This document shows, one piece after another, positions 24,677 through 34,773 of a stretch of 64,000 nt of DNA; the first letter of the stretch is position 1, and every line of letters starts with the position of its first letter. This stretch comes from RYN-230 sp963814645 (GTDB lineage Bacteria > Actinomycetota > Actinomycetes > Streptosporangiales > Streptosporangiaceae), in NCBI GenBank assembly GCA_963814645.1, contig CAWFDX010000004.1, forward strand, positions 310,001 to 374,000. Direction: 5' to 3'. Both the position numbers and the translations under genes were made by a program. The notes under the pieces were generated by a model, which was not told the origin of the DNA, made no database searches, and saw only the letters and a list, made by a program, of their open reading frames with translations.

Positions 24677-26344
24677 TCAGCCTCCGGATGATTCCTTGAG
24701 CACGCCATCCAGGATGTGCTGCGCCTCTTCCTGGATCCGGGCCAGCTGGCCCGGACCCTGGAACGACTCCGCGTACAGCTTGTAGACGTCTTCTGTGCCT
24801 GACGGACGGGCGGCAAACCAGCCCGATTCGGTGACCACCTTGATGCCGCCGAGCGGCTCATCGTTGCCCGGCGCGCGGGTCAGCCGGGCCTGCACCGGCT
24901 CCCCGGCCAGTTCCGCCACATCGACCTGCTCCGGGGACAGCTTGGCCAGCAGCGCCTTCTGCGCCCGGGTGGCGGGCGCGTCGATCCGCGCGTAGGCCGG
25001 GTCACCGAGCTGGCTGGCCAGCTCGCGGTAGCGCTCGCCCGGCGACTGCCCGGTGACTGCGGTGATCTCCGAGGCGAGCAGGGCCAGGATGATGCCGTCC
25101 TTGTCGGTGGTCCAGATCCGGCCGTCGGCGCGCAGGAACGATGCCCCGGCGCTCTCCTCGCCGCCGAACGCGATCGAGCCGGCCAGCAGCCCGGGCACGA
25201 ACCACTTGAACCCGACCGGCACCTCGGTCAGCTCGCGGCCGGCCGCCGCCGCCACCCGGTCGATGATCGACGAGCTGACCATCGTCTTGCCCACCGCGGC
25301 GCCGGCCGGCCAGTTCGCCCGGTGCCGGTACAGGTAGTCGATGGCCACTGCCAGGTAGTGGTTCGGGTCGAGCAGCCCGGCGTCCGGGGTGACGATGCCG
25401 TGCCGGTCGGCGTCGGTGTCGTTGCCGGTCGCGATGGCGAACTCGGCGGCCCGGCCGATCAGCGAGGCCATCGCGGACGGGGACGAGCAGTCCATCCGGA
25501 TCTTGCCGTCCCAGTCCAGCGTCATGAACCGGAAGGTGGCGTCCACCGTGGGGTTGACCACGGTCAGGTCCAGCCCGTACCGGTCGGCGATCTCGCCCCA
25601 GTAGGCCACGCTGGCCCCGCCGAGCGGGTCGGCGCCGATCCGGACCCCGGCGTCCCGGATCGCATCCAGGTCGACCACGGTCGGCAGCTGGTCCACGTAC
25701 TGGCCGAGGAAGTCGAACGGGCCCACGGTGTGCGCCTGGCGCGCGGCCGCGTAGGTCAGCCGCCGCACCTCGCGCAGCAGGCCGGCCAGCAGCTCGTTGG
25801 CCCGGTCCTGGATGTCCGAGGTGATCTGCGACCCGGCCGGTCCGCCGTCCGGCGGGTTGTACTTGAACCCGCCGTCCGCGGGCGGGTTGTGCGACGGGGT
25901 GATCACGATCCCGTCGGCCTGGCCCTGGGCCTGCCCCCGGCCGCCGGCCGCGTTGTGCATCAGGATGGCCAGCGACAGCGATGGCGTCGGGGTGTACCCG
26001 TCCCGGCTGTCCACCAGCACCGTCACCTCGTTGGCCGCGAGCACTTCCAGCGCGGTGACGAAGGCCGGCTCGGACAGCGCGTGCGTGTCCCGGCCCAGGT
26101 ACAGCGGCCCGGTCGTGCCCGCCGCGGCCCGGTAGTCGCAGATGGCCTGGGTGGTGGCGGCGATGTGGTCGTCGTTGAACGAGCAGCGCAGCGCCGAGCC
26201 GCGATGGCCGGAGGTGCCGAAGGCAACCCGCTGCTCCGGTACCCCGGGATCCGGGTGCTCCGCGAAGTACGCCGTGACCAGCTTGGCCACATCCACCAGG
26301 TCAGACTCGGCGGCCGGCTGGCCGGCCCGCTCGTTTACCGGCAA
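24677..26344 (-). CDS. pgm: Phosphoglucomutase (alpha-D-glucose phosphate-specific)
   Basis: A 555-residue protein. It has the catalytic phosphoserine loop VITPSHNPPADGG, metal-binding GNDTDADRHG and FAARPSGTEDVYK for phosphate binding, matching Pgm over its length. It interconverts glucose 6-phosphate and glucose 1-phosphate and feeds glgC. The TTG at 26344 is chosen because CAGGAG lies at the right distance and the protein then begins PVNERAGQP, like other Pgm; a GTG at 26374 is the alternative. It is the first gene of the glycogen operon. Confidence 0.92.
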   Translation of the reverse strand: MPVNERAGQPAAESDLVDVAKLVTAYFAEHPDPGVPEQRVAFGTSGHRGSALRCSFNDDHIAATTQAICDYRAAAGTTGPLYLGRDTHALSEPAFVTALEVLAANEVTVLVDSRDGYTPTPSLSLAILMHNAAGGRGQAQGQADGIVITPSHNPPADGGFKYNPPDGGPAGSQITSDIQDRANELLAGLLREVRRLTYAAARQAHTVGPFDFLGQYVDQLPTVVDLDAIRDAGVRIGADPLGGASVAYWGEIADRYGLDLTVVNPTVDATFRFMTLDWDGKIRMDCSSPSAMASLIGRAAEFAIATGNDTDADRHGIVTPDAGLLDPNHYLAVAIDYLYRHRANWPAGAAVGKTMVSSSIIDRVAAAAGRELTEVPVGFKWFVPGLLAGSIAFGGEESAGASFLRADGRIWTTDKDGIILALLASEITAVTGQSPGERYRELASQLGDPAYARIDAPATRAQKALLAKLSPEQVDVAELAGEPVQARLTRAPGNDEPLGGIKVVTESGWFAARPSGTEDVYKLYAESFQGPGQLARIQEEAQHILDGVLKESSGG

Positions 26345-26504
26345 CGTCAGCTCCTGTCCCCGGGCGAGTGCCACGGAGCGGCGTTCGATACGAAAGGTCT
26401 TGGTGTTTACTGCCCGCGATTCCGGGGTCAAGTCTTCCGGGATTCCGGCCAGGCCGCCATGGGTGGCGCGCCCACATTGCCCGCCGGGCTGCGATGATGG
26501 GCCG

Positions 26505-27740
26505 GTGAGCAACGAGGCACCGCCGCCGACCACCCGGCGCGCCCGGCTGTGGGCGGCGGCCCAGATCCGCGGGATCCCGCTGCGGGCGATCCTGGCCACG
26601 GTCGGCGTCGTGGTCGTGGTCTTCATGCTCGGCAAGGTCGTCTACCGGCTCAAAGACGTCATCCTGCTGATCCTGGTGGCGGCGTTCCTCGCGGTGATCC
26701 TGAACCCGCTGGTGATAGCGCTGCAGCGGTGGAAGATCAAGCGGCGCGGCTGGGCCGTCGCGGTGGTCACGTTCTGGGCAGTCCTGGTCTTCATCGGCCT
26801 CGCGTTCGCGTTCGGCGTCCCGCTGGCCGGCGCGATCACCCACCTGGCCGACAAGCTGCCCAGTTACGTCGATGCGGCGGAGCACGGCCGGGGCTGGATC
26901 GGGCACCTGGTCCGGCACTACCACATCCAGACCTGGGTGCAGAAGAACACACCCAAGCTGGTGACCTTCGGTGAGGGGCTGACCAAGCCCGCGCTGAGCC
27001 TCGGCAAGGGCGCCGTCACGCTGCTGCTCGAGCTGTTCACCATCTTCATCTTGACGCTGCTCCTGCTGCTCGAGGGGCCCAAGATGCGGAAGTGGCTGCT
27101 GAGCAACATGACCCCGGAGCGGTCGAAGCGGTACGGCCGGATCGCGCACGAGGTGAACCGCTCGGTCACCGGCTACATGCTGGGCAACATCCTCACCTCG
27201 ATCATCGCCGGGACGGTCATCTTCGTCACGCTGTGGCTCGTCGGGGTGCCGTTCCCGTTCCTGTGGGCGCTGTGGGTGGCCCTGGTCAACTTCCTGCCGA
27301 TGATCGGCGGCGCGCTGGCCGGCATCCCCACCGTGCTGTTCGCGGCCACCCACTCGCTGACCGCCGGGGTCATCACCCTGGTCGTGTTCCTGGTCTACAC
27401 CCAGATCGAGAACCACGTCCTGAACCCGATCGTGATGAGCAAGACGGTGCGGGTCAACCCGCTGCTGGTGCTGCTGTCCATCCTGATCGGCGCGTCCATC
27501 GGCGACTGGATCGGCGGCACATTCGGCGCGTTCGTGGCCGCGCTGCTGGCCATCCCGGCGGCCGGGGCGCTGCAGGTGATCACCCGCGAGGTGTGGCAGG
27601 AGACAGCCACCCCGATGCCCGAATCGCCGGAAGAGGCGCAGCTGGCCGAGCAGGAAGAACTCACCGAGCACCCGGAGCAGGTCAGGCTGGAGGGCCAGGT
27701 GGAACTGGGCAGCCGCTCCGGGTCACGATCCGGTGAGTAG
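26505..27740 (+). CDS. AI-2E family transporter / permease
   Basis: A 411-residue membrane protein with about eight hydrophobic helices in the AI-2E (YdiK/PerM) pattern: a paired N-terminal hairpin, an extracellular helical region, and a long C-terminal membrane block including NFLPMIGGALAGIPTVL and YTQIENHVLNPIVMSKTV, both family hallmarks. The substrate is unknown and transport of AI-2 is not implied. GTG 26505 is the best start. A weak sigma-B-like element (GTTT, 16 nt, GGGTCA) lies at 26405-26430. The acidic C-terminal tail overlaps the GNAT gene end by 18 bp. Confidence 0.88.
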   Translation: MSNEAPPPTTRRARLWAAAQIRGIPLRAILATVGVVVVVFMLGKVVYRLKDVILLILVAAFLAVILNPLVIALQRWKIKRRGWAVAVVTFWAVLVFIGLAFAFGVPLAGAITHLADKLPSYVDAAEHGRGWIGHLVRHYHIQTWVQKNTPKLVTFGEGLTKPALSLGKGAVTLLLELFTIFILTLLLLLEGPKMRKWLLSNMTPERSKRYGRIAHEVNRSVTGYMLGNILTSIIAGTVIFVTLWLVGVPFPFLWALWVALVNFLPMIGGALAGIPTVLFAATHSLTAGVITLVVFLVYTQIENHVLNPIVMSKTVRVNPLLVLLSILIGASIGDWIGGTFGAFVAALLAIPAAGALQVITREVWQETATPMPESPEEAQLAEQEELTEHPEQVRLEGQVELGSRSGSRSGE

Positions 27741-28256
27741 CTGGTAGCGCACCTCGGTCACCGGGGCGCCGAGGTCGAGCAGCTGGCGGGCGCCGTCCGG
27801 GCGGAATCCGGCGGCCGCATAGAACCGGCGGGCCTGCTGGTTGGCTTCCAGCACCCACAGCGTGATGTCGCAATAGCCCGCTTCGGCCAGCGTGCGGACC
27901 GCGTGCGCCATCAGCAGCCGGCCCGCGCCGCGGCCCCACCACTCCGGCAGCACGTAGATGGCGTAGACCTCGCCCTGCCCAGGGCCGCGCCGGTCGGCAT
28001 CCCGGCAGCGGCCGCCCGACACCCAGCCGACGATCGCGCCGCCCTGCACGGCCACGCTCTCCACCAGAACCGACCGGTGCGCCGCGGTGGCCTGCTCGGC
28101 CATACGCCGGCGGCGGCGCTCGCCGTCCACCCGCATCCGGTTCAGGTAGTCGTCGGGCACGATGCCCCGGTACGCGGCCTGCCAGCCGGCCACCCGCAGC
28201 CGCTCGACCTCCTCCGCGTCCTCCGGCCCGGCGGCGCGGATACTGGGTGCTGCCAC
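27723..28256 (-). CDS. GNAT-family N-acetyltransferase
   Basis: A 177-residue protein with the acetyl-CoA-binding motif A, YAIYVLPEWWGRGAGRLLMAHA (around 95-116), and motif B, WVLEANQQARRFYAAAGF. It transfers acetyl from acetyl-CoA to an amine; the substrate cannot be predicted. GTG 28256 starts APSIRAAGPEDAEEV. It is divergent from malic enzyme (start 28319, 62 bp away) and convergent with the AI-2E gene. Confidence 0.88.
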   Translation of the reverse strand: MAAPSIRAAGPEDAEEVERLRVAGWQAAYRGIVPDDYLNRMRVDGERRRRRMAEQATAAHRSVLVESVAVQGGAIVGWVSGGRCRDADRRGPGQGEVYAIYVLPEWWGRGAGRLLMAHAVRTLAEAGYCDITLWVLEANQQARRFYAAAGFRPDGARQLLDLGAPVTEVRYQLLTGS

Positions 28257-28318
28257 GACGGACAGTGTGCCCCGGTCCGGGGGCAGCTAGCCATCACGAC
28301 GGGGGGGTTGCTTCGGCC

Positions 28319-29962
<1,644 letters not shown>

Positions 29963-29973
29963 CCCGCGCCGAA

Positions 29974-30000
29974 GGGGGCGCGCGGCTCTAAAGCGCCCCC
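29974..30000 (+). terminator. Stem-loop terminator-like hairpin after malic enzyme
   Basis: GGGGGCGC (29974-29981) and GCGCCCCC (29993-30000) form a perfect 8-bp GC stem around an 11-nt loop, 12 bp after the malic enzyme stop and before the convergent SDR stop at 30011. No U-tract follows, which is common in actinobacteria. It may end transcripts from both sides. Confidence 0.6.
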
Positions 30001-30010
30001 GGAGGCGCAA

Positions 30011-30772
30011 TTAAAACACCGTGTAGCCGCCGTCGATGACCAGGATGGAACCAGTCATGAACGACGACGCCGGGCTGGCCAGGAACACCACGCTGGGCGC
30101 GATCTCGGCGGGCAGCGCGTACCGCTGCTGCGGGGCGTCCTCGATCCAGTGCCGCCGGAACTCCGGCCGGTCCACCGGGGCCATTTCGGTCTTCACGTAG
30201 CCGGGCGCGATCGCGTTGACCCGGATGCCCAGCCCGGCCCATTCCGCGGCCAGCGACTTGGTCAGCTGGTGCACGGCCGCCTTGGACGCGTTGTAGGCGG
30301 GCTGCCACTGTGGCCGGTTGACGATCAGCGCCGAGATCGAGCCCACGTTGATGATGGACCCGCCGCCGGACCGGGCCATGTGCCGGCCGCCGGCCCGGCT
30401 GCATTGCCACAGCGCGCGCACGTTCAGGTCGAACACGTCCGCCCACTCGTCGTCGGTGACGTCCCAGGACGGCTTGTGGATGCACACCCCGGCGTTGTTC
30501 ACCAGGATGTCCAGCCCGCCCAGGTCCCGGGCGGCCCGATCGGTGAGCGCCGCGGCGTCCGCGGTGATGTCGCCGTCGATCGCCCACACGTTCAGGCCCT
30601 GGCCACGCAGGTCGGCCACGGCGACCGCGTTCCGGCGGGCGTCCCGGGCCACGATGACCACTTCCGCGCCCGCCTCGGCCAGGGCGGCCGCGAATGCTTT
30701 GCCCAGGCCTTGGTTACCGCCGGTGACCAGGGCCTTCTTGCCGGTCAGCGCGAAGCTGTCCAGTATCGTCAC
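30011..30772 (-). CDS. SDR-family oxidoreductase (gluconate 5-dehydrogenase-like)
   Basis: A 253-residue classical short-chain dehydrogenase. NAD(P) motif TGGNQGLGK at about 17-25, NNAG at 91-94, catalytic Ser in NVGSIS, and Tyr-Lys in YNASK are present. The C-terminal strand ends SILVIDGGYTVF. It oxidises or reduces a secondary alcohol or sugar; gluconate and 2-deoxygluconate are guesses. GTG 30772 has GAGG upstream. It diverges from the FAD oxidoreductase at 30872, 99 bp away. Confidence 0.88.
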   Translation of the reverse strand: MTILDSFALTGKKALVTGGNQGLGKAFAAALAEAGAEVVIVARDARRNAVAVADLRGQGLNVWAIDGDITADAAALTDRAARDLGGLDILVNNAGVCIHKPSWDVTDDEWADVFDLNVRALWQCSRAGGRHMARSGGGSIINVGSISALIVNRPQWQPAYNASKAAVHQLTKSLAAEWAGLGIRVNAIAPGYVKTEMAPVDRPEFRRHWIEDAPQQRYALPAEIAPSVVFLASPASSFMTGSILVIDGGYTVF

Positions 30773-30871
30773 GATTCCTCCGCGTGTGCCGTCCTGCCGG
30801 GCAGGTGATACAGATTAATTCCGTCCGGTCCAGCGCCCGCTGGCCGGCCATCGCCGACACAGGAGCCGCAG

Positions 30872-32011
30872 ATGGGCGAGCCTGCCCAGGCCAGACCGGT
30901 CGTCGCCGTGCTCGGCGGCGGCTACGCCGGAGTCAACGTGGCCAAGTCCCTGGACGACGTGGCCGCTGTGCTGCTCATCGAGCCCAAAGAGGCGTTCGTG
31001 CACAACGTGGCCGCGCTCCGCGCGCTGGTCGCGCCGTCCTGGCTGCCCCGGATCTACCTGCCCTACGCCGGGCTGCTCAGCCACGGCCGGGTGATCAGGG
31101 ACCGGGCCGCCAAGGTGGACGGCGGCCGGATCGAGCTGGCGTCGGGCGAGGTCATCCAGGCCGACTACATCGTGCTGGCCACTGGCTCGGCCTACCCGTT
31201 CCCGGCCAAGAGCGACCTGGACAGCACCGCAGACGCGCACGACAGGACGCTGGCCGCGCACGCCGCGCTGGCCGCCGCCGGGCGGGTACTTCTGCTCGGC
31301 GCGGGTCCCGTCGGCGTCGAGCTGGCCGGCGAGATCACCGCGACCTGGCCAGATAAGGACGTAACGCTCGTTGACCCAGCCGGGGACATCCTCGGCGCGC
31401 GGTTCCGCCCCGAGCTCAAGGCTGAGATTCGCCGCCAGCTCAGCGAGCTCGGTGTGCACGTCCTGCTCGGCACCCAGCTGGCGGCCGGCCCGCCGGGGGA
31501 GCCGGGTGAGCTGGGCACGTTCACCGTCCGCACCGACTCGGGCACGGAGCTGACCGCGGACATCTGGTTCCGCTGCTATGGGGTCCGGCCGGTCAGCGAT
31601 TACCTGGCGGGCAGCCTGGCCGGGGCCCGCCGGCCGGACGGGCGGGTCGAAGTCGCGCCGTCGCTGCAGGTGATCGGGCAGGGCCGGGTGTTCGCGCTGG
31701 GCGATGTGGCCACCGCCGATCACCCGATGGCCGGCGCGGCCGCTCGGCAGGCCGCGATCGTGGCGGGCAACATCCGGGCGTTCATTACCGGCCAGGGCGA
31801 ACTGGCCGGGTACGAGGCGCCACCACCCGGGATCGTGGTGCCGCTCGGGCCGCGCGGCGGCGCGGGCCAGCGCGGCGGCCAGGACGCGCTGCTGCCGGCC
31901 GAGGTGGTGGCCGACCTCAAGGGCCGGGACATGATGGTGGACCGGTACATCGAGCTGCTCGGTGTCCCGGTCAGCGGCGCAGCGGCCAGCACTGACGGCA
32001 CCCCCGGGTAG
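30872..32011 (+). CDS. FAD/NAD(P)-dependent oxidoreductase (AIF/FSP1-like, NDH-2 fold)
   Basis: A 379-residue flavoprotein: FAD motif VAVLGGGYAGVNVAK near residue 10, NAD(P) motif RVLLLGAGPVGVELAG around 145, and the second FAD site VFALGDVATADHPM. Class fits the single-domain AIF-M2/FSP1 group and NDH-2-like enzymes, which reduce quinones using NAD(P)H. It has no C-terminal membrane helix. GGAG precedes the ATG by 7 bp. It ends 11 bp before the glycosylase gene, so the two may be co-transcribed. Confidence 0.86.
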   Translation: MGEPAQARPVVAVLGGGYAGVNVAKSLDDVAAVLLIEPKEAFVHNVAALRALVAPSWLPRIYLPYAGLLSHGRVIRDRAAKVDGGRIELASGEVIQADYIVLATGSAYPFPAKSDLDSTADAHDRTLAAHAALAAAGRVLLLGAGPVGVELAGEITATWPDKDVTLVDPAGDILGARFRPELKAEIRRQLSELGVHVLLGTQLAAGPPGEPGELGTFTVRTDSGTELTADIWFRCYGVRPVSDYLAGSLAGARRPDGRVEVAPSLQVIGQGRVFALGDVATADHPMAGAAARQAAIVAGNIRAFITGQGELAGYEAPPPGIVVPLGPRGGAGQRGGQDALLPAEVVADLKGRDMMVDRYIELLGVPVSGAAASTDGTPG

Positions 32012-32022
32012 GGTCCAGGCTC

Positions 32023-32631
32023 ATGAGCCAGCCCGCTGACCTGCTGAACTGTGACCTGCTGAATCGGCCCGCTGGCCCGCGGCGCTGCGACTGGGCCGAG
32101 AGCTCCGACGCGATGCGGGCCTACCACGACACCGAGTGGGGGATCCCGTCCCGGGACGACCGCTACCTGTTCGAGATGCTGCTGCTGGAAGGGGCCCAAG
32201 CCGGGCTGTCCTGGGCCACCATCCTGAACAAGCGGGACAACTACCGGCGCGCGCTGGACGGCTTCGACCCGGAGCGGATCGCCGGCTACGGCCCGGCCAA
32301 GCTGGCCGGGCTGCTGGCCGACCCGGGCATCGTGCGGAACCGGCTCAAGGTGGCGGGCACGGTCCGCAACGCCCAGGCCTTCCTGGCCACCCAGCAGCAC
32401 GGGTCGTTCGCCAGCTACCTGTGGTCCTGGGTGGACGGCACGCCGCTGCGCAACCGGCCCGCCTCCACTGCCGACCTGCCCGCCCGCACGCCACTGTCCG
32501 ACCAGCTCAGCAAGGACCTCAAGCGGCGCGGCTTCACCTTCGTCGGGTCCACCATCGTGTACAGCTACCTGCAGGCGGTCGGGGTGGTCAACGACCATCT
32601 GGCCAGCTGCCCGGCAGGCCAGCCCGGCTGA
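32023..32631 (+). CDS. tag: DNA-3-methyladenine glycosylase I
   Basis: A 202-residue glycosylase with RCDWAESSDAMRAYHDTEWG at 21-40, matching TagA, and the LLLEGAQAGLSW and C-terminal HLASC that complete the zinc site with the N-terminal cysteine and histidine. It removes 3-methyladenine from alkylated DNA. ATG 32023 is 11 bp after the previous stop. Confidence 0.93.
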   Translation: MSQPADLLNCDLLNRPAGPRRCDWAESSDAMRAYHDTEWGIPSRDDRYLFEMLLLEGAQAGLSWATILNKRDNYRRALDGFDPERIAGYGPAKLAGLLADPGIVRNRLKVAGTVRNAQAFLATQQHGSFASYLWSWVDGTPLRNRPASTADLPARTPLSDQLSKDLKRRGFTFVGSTIVYSYLQAVGVVNDHLASCPAGQPG

Positions 32632-32696
32632 GCCCAGCGGGTGAGTAAGCGCGGCGTTGCCTGGGCAGACGGCCAGATCTGGCATGATGGGAACTG

Positions 32697-32867
32697 ATGA
32701 GCACACCCCGCTTTCCTGTTACTGTCACCCAGCTTCCGGTTCTGCGTTGCCAGATCTGCAAGCGCACCATCGCGCACCGGCCCGGCCAGGCGTCCGCCGT
32801 ACTGACCGAGCACTACCGGCGCGTGCACCCCGAGTCGCTGCAGTCGGCGGCCCAGCGTTCTGGCTGA
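32697..32867 (+). CDS. Small protein with C2H2-like zinc motif, 56 aa
   Basis: ATG 32697 to TGA 32865-32867. The sequence has CQIC followed by HRP and then HYRRVH, i.e. C-x2-C...H-x4-H spacing consistent with a zinc finger. G/C at third codon positions is high and the composition matches nearby genes, supporting a real gene. It is shorter than usual gene-calling limits. Function is unknown; it lies between tag and the repeat protein, same strand. Confidence 0.65.
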   Translation: MSTPRFPVTVTQLPVLRCQICKRTIAHRPGQASAVLTEHYRRVHPESLQSAAQRSG

Positions 32868-32942
32868 GCCAGGCCTGAACCGGGCTGCGCCGCACTGGTG
32901 CCGGCCGAGTACTGCGAGCACGGTGCTGCGAGAATGCGATTC

Positions 32943-33224
32943 ATGCGTAGCATCCGTGACCGGTCCGGGCCGGGCGGCTCGATCCTGAGCATCGGGTCGG
33001 CTGGTTCCATCCTGTCCATCGGCTCGGCGGGCTCGATCCTGTCCGTGGGTTCGGCGGGGTCGATCCTGTCGGTCGGTTCGGCCGGTTCGCTGCTGTCGGC
33101 CGGCTCGGTCGCGTCGGCGGCGTCTTTGTTCTCCGTCGGCTCCGTGCTGAGCTGGCAGTCGGTGCTGTCCGGGCTGTCCCGGCGGGCCATCCGGGCCTGG
33201 CGGAATCAGCCGCGCCACGGCTGA
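32943..33224 (+). CDS. Ser/Gly/Ile/Leu nine-residue repeat protein, 93 aa
   Basis: After a short charged start (MRSIRDRSGPGG), the protein consists of five or six near-identical nine-residue repeats SILS(I/V)GSAG, then SLLSAGSVASAASLFS and a basic tail RRAIRAWRNQPRHG. No signal peptide or clear membrane helix is present. The regular G-S-hydrophobic pattern could form a beta-solenoid or a self-assembling filament, but that is inference. ATG 32943 is preferred to 32898 and 32934. Similar SILS repeats are found in uncharacterised actinobacterial proteins; I do not recognise a function. Confidence 0.6.
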   Translation: MRSIRDRSGPGGSILSIGSAGSILSIGSAGSILSVGSAGSILSVGSAGSLLSAGSVASAASLFSVGSVLSWQSVLSGLSRRAIRAWRNQPRHG

Positions 33225-33237
33225 TGTTGGCCCTGGC

Positions 33238-34185
33238 ATGTCAGCTGTGGTGATCGCGGCCGCGTTCGGCGGTCCTGAGGTGCTGTCCGTGGTGGACCAG
33301 CCGGCCGGTGAGCCGGGGCCGGGCCAGGCCCGGATCCAGGTCCGCGCGGCCGGGGTCAACCCGGTCGACTGGAAGCAGTACAGCGGCCTGATGGGCGCCG
33401 ACCCGGCCCGGCTGCCGATGCGGCTGGGTGCCGAGGCGTCCGGCGTGGTCACCGCGGCCGGCCCGGACGCGGTGGGCCCGGCCGGGCCGGTCCGGGTGGG
33501 CGACGAGGTGATCGCGTTCCGGGCACCCGGCGCATACGCCGCCGACCTGGTCGTCCCGGCGGACGCCCTGGTGCTCAAGCCGGCCTCGCTGGACTGGGCC
33601 CCGGCCAGCGGGCTGATGCTCACCGGGGTCACCGCCTGGCACGCGCTGGCCGCGACCGGCGTGCACCAGGGCGACACCGTGCTGATGCACGGCGCGGCCG
33701 GCGGCGTCGGCATCATGGCCGTACAGCTGGCGGTGCGCCGGGGCGCCACCGTGATCGGGACGGCCAGCCCGGCCCGGCATGAGTTCCTCCGCGAACTGGG
33801 CGCCGTCCCGGTGGCCTACGGCGACGGCCTGGACGGCCGGGTCCGCGCGGCGGCGCCCGGCGGCGTGGACGTGGCGCTGGACTTCGTCGGCACCGGCGAG
33901 GCGCTGGACGTCTCGCTGGACCTGGTCGCGGACCGGGCCCGGATCGCCACCATCGTGGTCACCCCGCGGGCCCGGGACGCCGGTATCAAGCTGCTCGGCG
34001 GGGCGCCGGGCGCGGACCCGGGCACCGAGGTGCGCCTGCCGGCCCGGCTCGACCTGGCCCGGCTGGCCGGCGACGGCGCGCTGCGGGTGTTCGTGGCCCG
34101 CAGCTATCCGCTCAGCCAGGTAGCCGACGCGCACCGGTACAGCATGGCCGGCCACGCCGACGGCAAGATCGTGCTGATCCCGTAG
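33238..34185 (+). CDS. NADP-dependent quinone oxidoreductase / zinc-free medium-chain reductase
   Basis: A 315-residue medium-chain dehydrogenase/reductase of the quinone oxidoreductase group. GVNPVDWKQYSG marks the N-terminal domain; the cofactor loop is MHGAAGGVGIMAVQLA; the C-terminus is HADGKIVLIP. No zinc-binding cysteine block is present. It reduces quinones or enones with NADPH. Starts 13 bp after the repeat protein. A small GC hairpin follows at 34186. Confidence 0.88.
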   Translation: MSAVVIAAAFGGPEVLSVVDQPAGEPGPGQARIQVRAAGVNPVDWKQYSGLMGADPARLPMRLGAEASGVVTAAGPDAVGPAGPVRVGDEVIAFRAPGAYAADLVVPADALVLKPASLDWAPASGLMLTGVTAWHALAATGVHQGDTVLMHGAAGGVGIMAVQLAVRRGATVIGTASPARHEFLRELGAVPVAYGDGLDGRVRAAAPGGVDVALDFVGTGEALDVSLDLVADRARIATIVVTPRARDAGIKLLGGAPGADPGTEVRLPARLDLARLAGDGALRVFVARSYPLSQVADAHRYSMAGHADGKIVLIP

Positions 34186-34204
34186 CGAGCCCGGGCGCGG
34201 CTCG
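34186..34204. terminator. Small hairpin between convergent genes
   Basis: CGAGCC (34186-34191) and GGCTCG (34199-34204) form a 6-bp stem with a 7-nt loop, just after the oxidoreductase stop and before the convergent HATPase stop at 34225. It may be a short bidirectional terminator. Confidence 0.35.
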
Positions 34205-34224
34205 GGCCGGGCCGGGGCGTCTGG

Positions 34225-34656
34225 TCACCGGCGGGTGTCCAGCTCGATTTCGTACCAGACGGTCCAGCCGTGGCGGCTGTGCCCTGTGCAGCCCCAGCGG
34301 GACGCAACCTGGCCGACGATCAGTAATCCCCGGCCGTTCTGCTCGTCCGCACTGGCCCGGCCGGGAGAGTGCCAGGGGCCGCCCTGGTCGCTGACTTCCA
34401 CCCGCAGGCGATGGCCGCCGATGCAGGCACGGACGGTGAACGAGCCACCCGGCTCGCGGGACCGGCTGTGCACGATCGCGTTCGTGCACAGTTCGGACAG
34501 GCAGAGCACCGCATCCTCCGCCGCCGGGCCGCCAGCTACGATCGCGGACAGGAACGCGCGGGCCGCGCCCACCTGACTGGCGTCGGCGGGGAACACCTGC
34601 TCCTGCCGTGCGGTGGACGCGGCGGTCATGCCCGGCGGACTAACGGCTGACGTCAT
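34225..34656 (-). CDS. HATPase_c_2 ATP-binding protein (anti-sigma/RsbW-like)
   Basis: A 143-residue GHKL ATP-binding protein. The N box is LSELCTNAIVHSR, the G1 box VSDQGGPW, the G2 box NGRGLLIVGQV. No transmembrane or sensor domain. It is the common partner of an XRE/DUF397 pair in actinomycetes and is divergent from the regulator at 34774, 117 bp away. AAGGG precedes ATG 34656. In family terms it could be an anti-sigma kinase; its substrate here is unknown. Confidence 0.87.
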   Translation of the reverse strand: MTSAVSPPGMTAASTARQEQVFPADASQVGAARAFLSAIVAGGPAAEDAVLCLSELCTNAIVHSRSREPGGSFTVRACIGGHRLRVEVSDQGGPWHSPGRASADEQNGRGLLIVGQVASRWGCTGHSRHGWTVWYEIELDTRR

Positions 34657-34773
34657 TCCGGCCCTTTCAGCGGTGGGTTTAGCGGCCTGCCCTGGCGGCT
34701 AGCCTTTCCTGTCCGGGCTACGATGCGGAAGAAATACACGGGCTGTGTAGTGCACGGTGAGGATGTGTAATAG

